This document shows, piece after piece, positions 48,513 through 61,689 of a stretch of 64,000 nucleotides of DNA. The stretch is taken from assembly GCA_022393335.1 (NCBI GenBank), contig JAJEKB010019347.1, positions 1-64,000 of the forward strand, read 5' to 3'. The notes under the pieces are model-generated. The model worked only from the letters and a program-made list of their open reading frames with translations, did not search any database and was not told the origin of the DNA. The position numbers and the translations under genes are program-made. This stretch comes from Macrotrachela quadricornifera (taxonomy: Eukaryota; Rotifera; Eurotatoria; Philodinida; Philodinidae). How positions within the stretch are numbered: the stretch's first letter is position 1; each line of letters starts with the position of its first letter.

Positions 48513-50307
48513 TTAAGTAAAAAGTTTTCCAGATAAACGTAATTTATCTTCTTTATATTTATCATGTTCAGCTTGAATTAATTGTTGTAATTCATGTTGA
48601 ACTAATGTACGAAGATTTTCATCATCTCTTATATTTAAAAGAAGATAATTATAATCATTTTTTGCTTCTTCAACATTCCATACACCAACATGAGCTTTTG
48701 CACGACGATAACGAGCTTTTATATTTGATGAATCACTATCAAGTATAGTTGTTGCATGTTCAATAGCAGAATAAAAATCACCTAATTTAAGTTTACATTG
48801 AACAAAATTTAGTAATAATGGACGACGTTGATTATCTAATTCACGCCATTCAACATCATTTGGTTTTTCTCTATTATCAAAAAAAAAAGAAATGAAATGA
48901 AATAATCGAAATTTAGTTTGAAAATTTACTTGAGCATAAGATCTTCAAAATATTGTAAAGCTTGTCCATATTTATTAGCAGCTTCATCATATTTACCAGC
49001 ATTATATAAATTATTTCCAGCTAATTTTAAATCAGGTATTTGATGTTGTTTTTCTTCATCATTTAATAAATATGTATCTTTTTCAAATTCTCCTGGTCGT
49101 AAAACGTTGATTAATTCTAAAGTAATTAATTAAAATTTTAACTAGATTTTTTTGTGTCAGTATAAAATTTGTAAGAGATCAACCTACGATTTACTATTCT
49201 TCTGCAAAATAAAATGATTCATGTGAACATATACTAATCAAGATGGGTGCTAAGAGTAAAGATTTTTATATTATAAGATAGGGAGTCTTTTGCTCTATAC
49301 GTACGATATTCTCATGGTTCTCAATGGTTTTTTATTTAGGAAAATAAAATATCTGAACTAACATCTAATGATATTTTAAGGTAAGTAATAAAATCTCACC
49401 CTCCAGATTCCCAAAAAACTTTTTTTAGGTATTTCAACATATTCTAATTCGAGAGTTTTTCTTCCTAAACGTTTGCTTTACCATATTGAAAGTTACATCT
49501 AAATGTGCAAAATTTTGTGTAAAATATTTTAATATATTTGAAACTTCAGGAGACTTAATGCTTATTGTAGGGCATTCATTATTTTCACAACATATATAAT
49601 ACATTTGTGATCTGTGAAACGTGAATGGATAGCAATATAGTCGGACAATTGTTAGGTACATATTATCACTGTATCTATTCTTAATTTTCAAAAGAATCTA
49701 TGTAATATAGTTTAGATAATTTATATACCAAATGTAAAATCAAGTGGTTCTGGATGTCGCATTAATTTATCAAGATCTCCATGACCAAGACCTTGTTCAA
49801 GTGCCATAAAACCACAACAATGATGATGTTCATGATCATCATTATGTTTATGTTGATTCATTTGATTTCTATAATAATCTCGAATTTGTTTAGCTACAGT
49901 TGGATACACACCTACAAGCTTAATAAAAAGAAAATAATTTTTTTGTTTTTTCAATTTTTGCTTTTCTTTTTCCTACTTCTTTATCGACAGAAAATTTTGC
50001 TATTTCACCAAGACGCATTGTTTTTAAACATGTTTCCCAACAATCAAGTTTAAATTTATGACCTAAAGTTATTTCCATTGGTTTATCATATTTACGCGAA
50101 TCATCAATTACTGTTCCATCTTGAGTTGTTGTTAAGAAATGAAAGAATATCTTTAAAAAAAATAATTAAATCGTTTTCTTTTTTTTTATTAAATTATTTT
50201 ATAATACAAACTTTCATTTCATTACAAAATTCTATTAATGGCTCTTTGCCAGCATTTAAAACTTGTTTTTTTATCGGACATTTTGATGCATCTGGACCGT
50301 AGATCAT
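48513..50307 (-). CDS. AIP: AH-receptor-interacting protein (immunophilin-like co-chaperone)
   Basis: 334 residues (human 330), exons 50307-50212, 50150-49977, 49918-49729, 49116-48930 and 48870-48513. N-terminal FKBP-like domain: TVIDDSRKYDKPMEITLGHKF, CWETCLKTMRLGEIAKF, VGVYPTVAKQIRD; then the family-specific HHCCGFMALEQGLGHGDLD and the R-P-G-E-F-E linker. The C-terminal TPR domain follows (KLAGNNLYNAGKYDEAANKYGQAL, LLLNFVQCKLKLGDFYSAIEHATTIL, IKARYRRAKAHVGVWNVEEAK), with the final helix DKYKEDKLRLSGKLF. The TPR binds the HSP90 C-terminus; AIP holds client receptors such as AhR in the cytosol. A His-rich insert (HKHNDDHEHHHC) is unusual. Intron 3 is 612 bp; the open frame inside it is not needed by the model. 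Confidence 0.93.
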
Positions 50308-51607
50308 TTTCTTTTTTCAGATCTTTGACAATTGATTTTTCTTGTTGGTTGTAATGAATAGAATAATTCAAACCAATCATATATTTTAATCATTTATCGC
50401 CATCTAGAATATTTGTTTTCTTTTTTTATAATAATTTGTTAGATAAAATTTAAGAGAAAAGAAATAAATGAAGAGTTTAGATCATTTATTCAATATTAAA
50501 TAAAATAATATTTGCCTATTTGTTATTGGATTATGATGATGATTCATTATGTTCTTAATACAGACATACGAACGAAAAATATATGCCTTTTTTTCTTTTT
50601 TTTTTTTTGACAGTCAGTCAGATGTGTTATGTTCTGTTCTTCTCTTTTGGGTTTTATTAAAAAATATTATTTAATTTTAATTTATTTTCATTAATTTTTA
50701 TTAAATATAATTATAGAAGAATGACGAAGTAGAAATAAGTCCTTGACCTCTATGTAATTGACCGTTACATTTATTTCGGTTATTTGAACATATACACCTG
50801 TATCTTATAGAAATTCTTGTTCAAAGATAAACTTAATATAAACGATCATATTATTATGATAACACTTAATAATGTCAAATAATCTATATTGATGCCCTTT
50901 TTTATTTTGATCAGTGTTCTCATTCAAAAATAAACAAACTAGGCAGACATATGCATTGATCTCTTTAGCCTTCTTTCCTTACAGCCATTTTCTTTAGTTT
51001 AGCTTGAATTATAAAGACATTGATAGTATAAGAAAAGGTCATTTTCATTGTTATTTAGAGTGTAATAGTATATGATGCATCGAATCTGATTGATATCCAA
51101 TTTGTATATCTGTCATTTATCAAGGGTTTTTTTCTGTCTCTCTCTCTCTTTCTCTCTCTATACACATATATATATATATTCACTTTTTTAATTTCCATTT
51201 AATATAATCGATCTTTCTTTTGAATCAATGAAATATTTCCTTTTTTTTCCTTATCGTTACTATTGAGTTGATGATATTCTCCCAGCTGTTACCGCCGCTA
51301 GTAAAAAAAAAGAGAACAAAATATGTTGAAAAAAAAATCATTTCTTTTCTTTTATCTCTTCTATATACATATACTTTCTCTGGTGAGGAAAAAAAAAGAG
51401 CTCAATAATATTTATACGACTCGACAAATTATGTAATAAAACATAGTATAGACCACCTTCTGTGAAAGCTATTTATTGATTTCATCATATCTTTATATAT
51501 TGCACATGACCTATATCATTTTCTTATTATTGTTTTTTTTTTAAGAATATATTTATGTAGATATATATGTATATTATTGAATTTCAAATAATTATTCTGT
51601 ATATAAA
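50308..51607. other. Divergent promoter region of AIP and KLC
   Basis: 1.3 kb, AT-rich, with a (TC)n(TA)n microsatellite at about 51134-51180. No gene or clear promoter element could be assigned. Confidence 0.45.
51134..51180. repeat. TC/TA microsatellite
   Basis: A TCTCTC run followed by CACATATATATA, upstream of KLC. Confidence 0.8.
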
Positions 51608-54180
<2,573 letters not shown>

Positions 54181-54548
54181 ATAGATATTTCTTATTTTTA
54201 TTTAAACAGTGAAATGTGTTCTTTTTTTGTGTCTCGTATTGTTGTTATTGTCATGCACTTTTTTCTCATTTATATTGTAGTCATTTATTGATCTCATTCA
54301 CTTTTTGAATTGGTTTTTGTTTGATGAAAGCTGTAAGCTGTGGCTTTTAAAAAGAGAAAAACATCTTGCAATTTTGACAATATATATATAATAATAATAA
54401 ATAAAATAAATCGTCATTCCGTTTTAGATTGATTAAAAGGAATAAAAAAAAAAACGTCTGATCAAATCATAGATAAATAAAAAGTGAAAAAACGATAAGA
54501 AATACAAAAGAAAAATAATACTTTATAGACAATTGTAAGCAATCATAG
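54181..54548. other. Spacer KLC to VIPAS39
   Basis: 368 bp, AT-rich, with KLC 3' end signals (AATAAA motifs near 54395-54410). It ends in AATCATAG directly before the next ATG. Confidence 0.5.
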
Positions 54549-57500
54549 ATGGATGATGATTATTGGAATACATCGTCTGTTACAAAAAAAGTTAGTCAAC
54601 AAGGAATATTCGATACAGAAGGCAATAGTACACTTGATGTAAGTTATTATAAATAAAAAAATTATGATTTGCTTTTCTGTTTGATTGTAATCATACTATA
54701 TCTTATAACATATTATATAGCGTTTTAAAAATCGTTCTGATCCATTGATTGTAAGTTTTTATATATTCGTTTGTTCGTCTACTCACGGTTATGGTGTATT
54801 TCTTCTTTACAAAAATAAAGGCTTTTTCTATTAAAACTAACTTCTTTACTCATCACGATTTATTTTTTATTTTACCTTGTTATTTTCTAATTGAGTTGTT
54901 TTGTGAAATTTTCTAGGAACGTCTTCTTGATTCAAGTCGTGCTACACCACCTATAAGTTCAACAGGAGCAACATCAAATCGTTATCGTTCAACAACAACA
55001 ACGACGACGACGACGACGACACCAGCAATAAAAACTAATCCACCAGTAATAACAACAAATACTCAACCAAAAGTTAACATTCCTACATCACAAGTTTTAC
55101 GTACTTTTGATCAACCTCCAGAATGTAAGTAAAAAATATGTATAGAAAAATACATGAGAATATTTTATTTTTTTTTTACTCATCTATCTAACCTTTTTTC
55201 TTTTGATGAGAAGAAAAAATACGATAAGAAAAAGAACGAAATATTATAACTAACGTTTAATGTCTATTCGAGCATTAGTCTATTAAAAAGTCAGTATTCA
55301 AAAAACTGAATTAATAATTATGAATAGTTCAAGTCCAAAACCATTTAAAAAATCTCATAAATTATTACGTAAAGTTGGTCAAAAAGTTGAACAAACTTTT
55401 AATATTGCTAATTCAAATGTATTTCATGGTTCATTATCATCATTAAATGATTTACCCGATAGTTATTATCATAGAGAATTAGGAGATCATAAACTTGAAC
55501 ATGAAGATACAGTATCATTACAAAATCTTCCTCAATATAGTCTTGATTCTCCAAAAATAAAACTTCGAAAAAAACATGGTAAAATTATCTAATAATTATA
55601 TAAAAATATTTCAATTTATTTTAGCTGCTCGTTTGGGTCGTACACAAGCAGCAACACCATCAAATAATGCTCATACTAATTCACAATGGTTACCAAATGC
55701 TGAAGAATATCGTATATAAATTTATTATTTAATATAGATATACAATAATAGTTTTTTGTTTTCCTAGCGGATCAAACTGTTAAAGATCGAAGTACACAAT
55801 ATGATAGAGAAATGGAAATGCGTTGTAAAGATTTATTAGATAATACAGTAAATTAGACATATAATTATATCATTATTTTTAATAATTTAATATTATTATT
55901 TTAGAATGTTAAATTAGATGATATTCGAGATTATGATCAAAAAGCATCATTATTACGAATGGCTATTTCATTCAATACACCAAGTGTTATTGTTCCAGTA
56001 TATTAATTTTAATTAAATTTTTCAATTAAATTATTTTTTTATTTATTTAGGTAATGCTTTTTCTTGAAAATACATTATCAAGATCATTATTTCATGAATT
56101 AATTAAAAAACATCCATTAGGTGTAATGAATTATTTTAATATAGCAAAATTAAGATTTGAAAATGATTATTATATAGCAATGCTTAAGTATATTTATTTA
56201 ATATATTTTTTTTAATTTTTAATCTATTATTTATTTTACTAGACAATTTGATAGAAATGAAGATGTAGCAGTAAGTATAAATATATTAAATAAATAAATT
56301 TATATATTTATTATTTAAGATGATACGTATTCGACAAGCAAGTCAAACAAATGATATTACTACTAAAATGGCAATATTAGATCAAGCAGCAACGTATATT
56401 TTATATTTATTATTATTATTATTATCTAGATTAATTTTAATATAATTTTAGTGAACTTGGATCTCATGCATGGTGGCATTTACAAGTTGCTGAACAACGA
56501 CTTTTACTTAATAAACAACGAGAATTACAGATTGTAAAATAAAAAAGAAAAATTTTTCCTTTTTTTGTTTGTATTTGATTAATATTTATTTAAATTAGCC
56601 TCAAACTAATCGAACAGTACTTGAAACATTTAAAGCAATTTATGAAACAGATTTTCGAAAACAAAAACAAAGTCGAAATATGGATAAAACAGTAATGAAA
56701 TTTATTTCTTATTATTTTAATTATTATATTATTATAGAGTATTGATCGAAGCAAAGAAATTGAAATAGGTCTTCATGTAAATTTACTCTAATATTTTTTT
56801 TTTATTAAAAAATTTTTTTCTATTAATTTATTATGAAAGATGTCTCCAGAATTGGTTATGTGTGGGAAATTATCTGTAATTATGCAATGTGGTTTACCGG
56901 CACATTATGATGATTTTTTTCATCAAGCAATGCATCAAGTATTTTTGATAGAATTAAATAAAAATTTTTAAACTATCGAGTTTATTTTCTTGAGGGTATT
57001 TTTGTAAAAAAATATATTATTGCACCAGAACATCTTGCTGATATGGTTTATAAATGTTTACAAGGAACTAATGAAGGACAAGAAAAAGTTGCACAATTTC
57101 TTAAGATGATTCCGGATCCAAATAAACGTATTTATTTTGCAGAAAAATTTCAAATTTTTGATGTAGCTATAGAAGTAAGTGAATTAATTGATTATTTTAT
57201 CCTTGATAGTTCCACTATAACTTGAAGTGAACATGAAAATATAGGTAGATCTTGAAGAAAGATGTCATTATTACATAATTAACCTTTTGAAAAAGGATTT
57301 TCTTTTTAATTACAAAGTAGTTTTGCCAATCGTTTTATTTTATTTGACTCAAAATGATTTCATGATAATCTAAAAAAAAACAAATTTTTCTCATTTTTTT
57401 AAAACTAAATGCCAATTATGAAATAAAATATTCGATATTTGTTTTAAAAATTAATACATTTCATTCTTAAAATGACGAATAAATTGTAGAAATGTTAATA

Positions 57501-60500
57501 TAAACTTTTTTTATTCGAAGAAATTCATATCTTTTATTTAAAAATCATGACATATTCCGATGTCATAATGAAAGAAAAACAACAATTCTTCGGCAAGATC
57601 AAAGATAACATAACTTCCTAATGAGAATAGAAGCAGGCAAGGGGGAAAAAGCGGATTTTTTCGGATTTAAATCCCAAAAAATCCCAGAAAATCCAGAAAA
57701 ATCTGAAAAATCCAAAAAATCCAAAAAAATCCGAAAAAGTCTCAAAAAATCCCAAGAAATCCCAAGAAATCTCAAAAATCCAAAAAAATCTCAGAAAATC
57801 CCAAGAAATTTGAAGGCCATCTCGGAAGAATTCAAGGCAATGATAACTAAAACTGTCTATTATTGACATTTTCCAACCTTATTTAAAATTCTCTTAGCTA
57901 AATTAGTCGTTTTCAAAGTTGTTAAAGGATAAAAAATGATCGTGAGCCTCAGAATAGAATGCCACACAACATCATGCATTTTTCAGTGGTCGTGTCAAAT
58001 GTTTCACATGAAAGAATTTTTGTCATTCAGAAAGTTTACCAATTAAAAGTTGGATAATCTCTCAACATTTAGTGATGTCTCTTCAAATAGGAAAAGCAAG
58101 TCTATATAATGGAAAATTTTTCGAGCAGTAAATGATATCTGCAGTTAAAAAATAATATTGCTAAATTATAGTCTTATTTATGTTAGCTTTACACCTTCAT
58201 TTGCCGATTTAATGCACTTGGCTCGCTACCCGGCTCAAACAAAAAAAGTATATTCAGCTTTCCAAAGACGGAAACATAGAAAATTTTTTATGTGCAGAGT
58301 CATGTATGAAATCAAAGAAAGAAACTTCAAAATGCCTGAAAACGATAAAGTTCGTAGAATTATCGAACACATATACTTCAAAAGTCGCCATTTTGGTTTT
58401 TCTAGAACTTGTACTTTGCGTAGAAAAAAAATATAGCGAATAAGATGGAGAAATACAAGGCGAAACAAACTCAATTATAGTAATTTTCCTCTTCTTCATT
58501 CCAACCAATGCACATTTACTGGCCTTTTTGGCGTTCTAACAACCAGTGAACTCAAATCATAATCGTGAAAGTACGCATTTTATTTATCCAAAAATGTTTC
58601 ATGTAGGTAGAATCGATCGGCTCTCATCATAATACATGTCATCACGACAGGATTCGGGGGAAGTAAATCGATCAATGTGAGTCTTTCAGAGAATGTAAAA
58701 GGCTACGGTTGGGAAGAAAAAACAAGTGCTGATCTATGTGATTTTCTATGATGTACGATTCGCTAACAGGATTCCTACACGGTTTTCCTGTACCTAAAGC
58801 CTGACTAGGGAATCTAGCTTGATCTATCAGTTTAGAATGTCATAGTATAAGACAGTTAATCATTCTTCAATAGTTCTAATAATTTTATAAAGTATACAGT
58901 ATTTTTTCAAACACACTCTACTCTAAGATGTTAGCCAGTCATCTTATGATTGATTCACAAGTAAGTATTACGTCTGTTCAGAAGAACAAGTCTCAAATTT
59001 GAAAAGAAGCTATGAGTATTTTCAAGCAAGACATCAAGTTCTATACGAATATGACTCTTGCTCTCTAACGCTCGCCCTCTAGCTCATAGCTATTTCATGA
59101 AAATCCCACTCAGATTCTGATATCACTAGTGCATTCGAAATAAATGCTTCATTTGCACCAAATTTAGACGTGTGAATGCTCTCGATTCATAGAGCGGAGA
59201 TAATCGAATAAAAAAGTTATTGACTAGTTCTTTTAATGGCAAGTAGGTCCAGCAAATAGTTAGATTTTTTAGAATTGGGATAATTGATCAGTTCTTTTCA
59301 GAAAACATAGAAAAGTGTCAAAATTCCAACAAATCTTGAAAAACTCAAGAAATTCAAATCAAATATCACGTTTTTGAGATTGAACTTCAGTATAAGGAAG
59401 GTGAACAACTAGTTTTCCAGCATCTTTAATGAAAGAAACAAGTTTACGCCTTGCAGAAAACATTCACAATGTAACATACATTTCGCAAAATGCCTGCATG
59501 ATAACTATCAAAAGCCAATAGATTCACCCATCTACCTAAGGCTAGTTATTTTTTCTTTCCCTCTCGAACGACGCTAATAAAAAAACAGAAACAGCTAGTC
59601 AATTCTAATTCATCATCGTTTTGTACGACATAATATTTTCGTCTTTCATCTATATTTTATGGCATGTTTACATTCAAATCAAAAGCTTCGCTCTACTTCC
59701 TGTCGAAAGATACTCTACCATTCAGAGACGACCAGTTCTACGCTTTTGCCAAAAGACTGACGTCTTCTGATGTCATTCGAATACTCATCAAATATTAGCT
59801 TATCAACTCGATCAGCACTATCCTTCGTTGTCAGAATACCTTAATGATTAACCTTTTTTTGACATCAATCTTAGCTACTTTTTGTAGCGGATCATTCTTA
59901 ATTTATCTGAACATGGAGGTAGTTGAGAAAATTGAAGAGTGGACCATAAACAACCGATGAAACTCTCAGAAGGAATGTGCAAATGAGAAATAGAAGAGTT
60001 TTAGTATTGTGCGACGCTTTTTGCATATAGTTTGAGTAATTTGCTAGTCCAAAATCTTGAAAAATGCCGACTAGTGAGTGAGAAAAGGTTATCAATTTTC
60101 TCAAATTATTGTGTTTCATAATTTTAGAGCGTTGCTTTAGAGGAGGATATATGATATTCGAACGATACGTTATGAAAAACAGTTTAAAAATAAAGAAAAT
60201 CGAAAAAAATCTTCGGATTTGAAGCCTTTAAAACCGCAAATTCACTGTTTCCTCTTTGAGCACATGAGTAGTAGCAGAAGTTTAGTGTATTGCAACGCTT
60301 TCCTACCAACTGTGATCAGCTGACAAGTCAAAAGACTTGATTAATATCAATGTAGTGACTGAAAATGCAATATCAATAACAGAAACGGCGAAATCTAGCA
60401 AAGCTTGAGTGGGCTCAATTGACCAAGTAATATTCGTACTTCTACTCCCTATAAGGCTTATATACTGCACTTTACTCAAATATTACGTACGCAAAATTTT

Positions 60501-61393
60501 TAAATGAATCTCCTTGCTTCCGCCGCCTCTGAATCAATAATCCAATCGAATTACTGTCTTACGGTGAAATATTGTCTTATAAGAGAAAATCTGACATTAG
60601 TCTGACATAACGAAAAAATATTCAATATAATACATTTGAAACAAATCGCGAAAATCTCAAAAAAACCCGAAAAACCCCAAAAAATCCCAAAAAATCCCGA
60701 AAAATCCCAAAAAATCCCGAAAATCCCAGAAAATCCCGAAAAATCCCAGAAAATCCAAAAAAATCTTCTTTGGATTTGAAATCCGTAAAATCCCAAATCC
60801 GCTGTTTCCCCCTTGGAAGCAGGTCTATATATAAGAACAATATAGAGTAAGAATATTCTCGAAAGACGATATACAAGAAGAAGAGAGAAAAATCATGCTG
60901 ACCTTACATAGTGGCAGAAAGAAAGAAAAGGTACATGTAATATAATAAATGAAGCAATCTACAATCTTTATGTCTTTGCCGATCTCCAAATAGTCTGTTA
61001 TGAATTTTCTGCCAATGAATTTCATTTCTCTATTAATTTTTACTCATCTGTTTTATCAAATTGTTTTTATATGACATTTTCAAGCAATTAAATTTCTTCA
61101 CGTATTTTTTCTTTCCTCGTCTATCCTAATATGCTATCTTGAGGGTTCATCTATAATTATCTGTTTAAATGTAATATTTTTACTTTTGACAAAAATATTC
61201 TTATTTTATTTATAGACAATTGTTAATGTTCTTCGTGATCGATCACAATTAGAAAGTTTACGTAGACGTATGCCGCATAATCATTCAGCGTATAATCGAG
61301 CTACATCACTTTTAGAAGTAAAAATACTATAAAATTTTTTTATTAATGTATCATTTTTGTCTTATTTTTTAGAATACAAAATGGCGAAATTAA
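54549..61393 (+). CDS. VIPAS39: VIPAS39 / SPE-39 homologue (VPS33B partner)
   Basis: 576 residues from 17 exons: 54549-54638, 54721-54750, 54917-55124, 55291-55578, 55625-55711, 55768-55847, 55905-55997, 56051-56187, 56243-56270, 56320-56393, 56452-56533, 56599-56691, 56738-56776, 56840-56938, 56995-57174, 61216-61317 and 61373-61393. Every junction keeps phase. A disordered N-terminus with a poly-Thr run (ACAACA.ACGACG repeats near 54992-55022) precedes the Vps16-C-terminal-like helical repeats. Family-like parts: ASLLRMAISFNTPSVIVPVMLFLENTLSRSLFHELI, VAQFLKMIPDPNKRIYFAEKFQIFDVAIETIVNVLRDR, and the end A-Y-N-R-A-T-S-L-L-E-N-T-K-W-R-N. The protein pairs with VPS33B in the CHEVI complex for late endosome, lysosome and lysosome-related organelle trafficking. 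Intron 15 is 4041 bp and contains a hAT element. Confidence 0.85.
57630..57637. repeat. Target-site duplication, left (GAAGCAGG)
   Basis: The 8 bp directly before the element start at 57638; identical to 60816-60823. Confidence 0.9.
57655..57825. repeat. Left subterminal AAATCC repeat array
   Basis: About 15 degenerate units of AAAAATCC(C/A), spaced 8-12 bp. It reads open as a Lys/Ser/Pro-rich peptide in one frame, which is an effect of the repeat, not a gene. Such arrays are transposase-binding sites in other hAT elements. Confidence 0.8.
60201..60260. repeat. Degenerate second copy of the hAT right end
   Basis: AAAAAAATCTTCGGATTTGA at 60204-60223 and the following bases to CTGTTTCCTCTTTGAG resemble the true right terminus (about 60754-60816) in order, with substitutions. 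It looks like an older related end internal to the element. Confidence 0.6.
60645..60795. repeat. Right subterminal AAATCCC repeat array
   Basis: About 12 units of AAAAATCCC(A/G), more regular than the left array and in the same plus-strand orientation, not inverted. Confidence 0.8.
60816..60823. repeat. Target-site duplication, right (GAAGCAGG)
   Basis: Eight bp directly after the element; identical to 57630-57637. Confidence 0.9.
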
Positions 61394-61689
61394 GGAAATA
61401 TATAATAGAATTCATAAAATGTCGTCGTTTTGTTGTCAGATGATCATATTGTAATTGATGTTTCTCTTTTATGTTCCATTCTATGATTAATTTAAAAAAA
61501 CCAAAATCAATTTTTTTTTTGAAAACTTTTAATGCAATACATAAAATGACATAATGAAAAAAATAAAAAAAAATGGATGAAACGTTTATTATTTGGAAAG
61601 ATTTGTTGAAGGATGTTAAGAGAACTTATGAGTAATGAATTTAAGAAAAAATACTAGAGATCAAAGTTCACTGTATAAGTCAAATTTTA

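Larger units (their letters stand above)
57638..60815. mobile_element. hAT-type DNA transposon, non-autonomous or decayed, in VIPAS39 intron 15
   Basis: 3178 bp. Terminal inverted repeats are CAAGGGGGAAAAAGCGGATT at the left and CAAGGGGGAAACAGCGGATT at the right (other strand), 19 of 20 identical. The ends fit the hAT consensus Y-A-R-N-G and the 8-bp target duplication is perfect (GAAGCAGG). Subterminal arrays of AAATCCC-type units lie at about 57655-57825 and 60645-60795, both in the same orientation on the plus strand. Next to each TIR is a GGATTT-AAATCC-like palindrome. No frame over about 100 residues and no RNase-H-like D, D or C-x2-C-W-R-W motif could be found, so it probably cannot move by itself. 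The exact duplication suggests a fairly recent insertion. Confidence 0.9.

Noticed and set aside
49434..49691. 85-residue minus-strand open frame inside AIP intron 3
   Set aside because: It matches nothing in AIP, and the flanking exons join in phase without it. It is probably chance or an old insertion.
57621..57866. Open frame rich in Lys, Ser and Pro, and its mirror on the minus strand rich in Phe and Gly
   Set aside because: Both are produced by the AAATCC repeat array of the hAT element; no stops appear because of the repeat unit. The same holds for the frames at 60551-60876.
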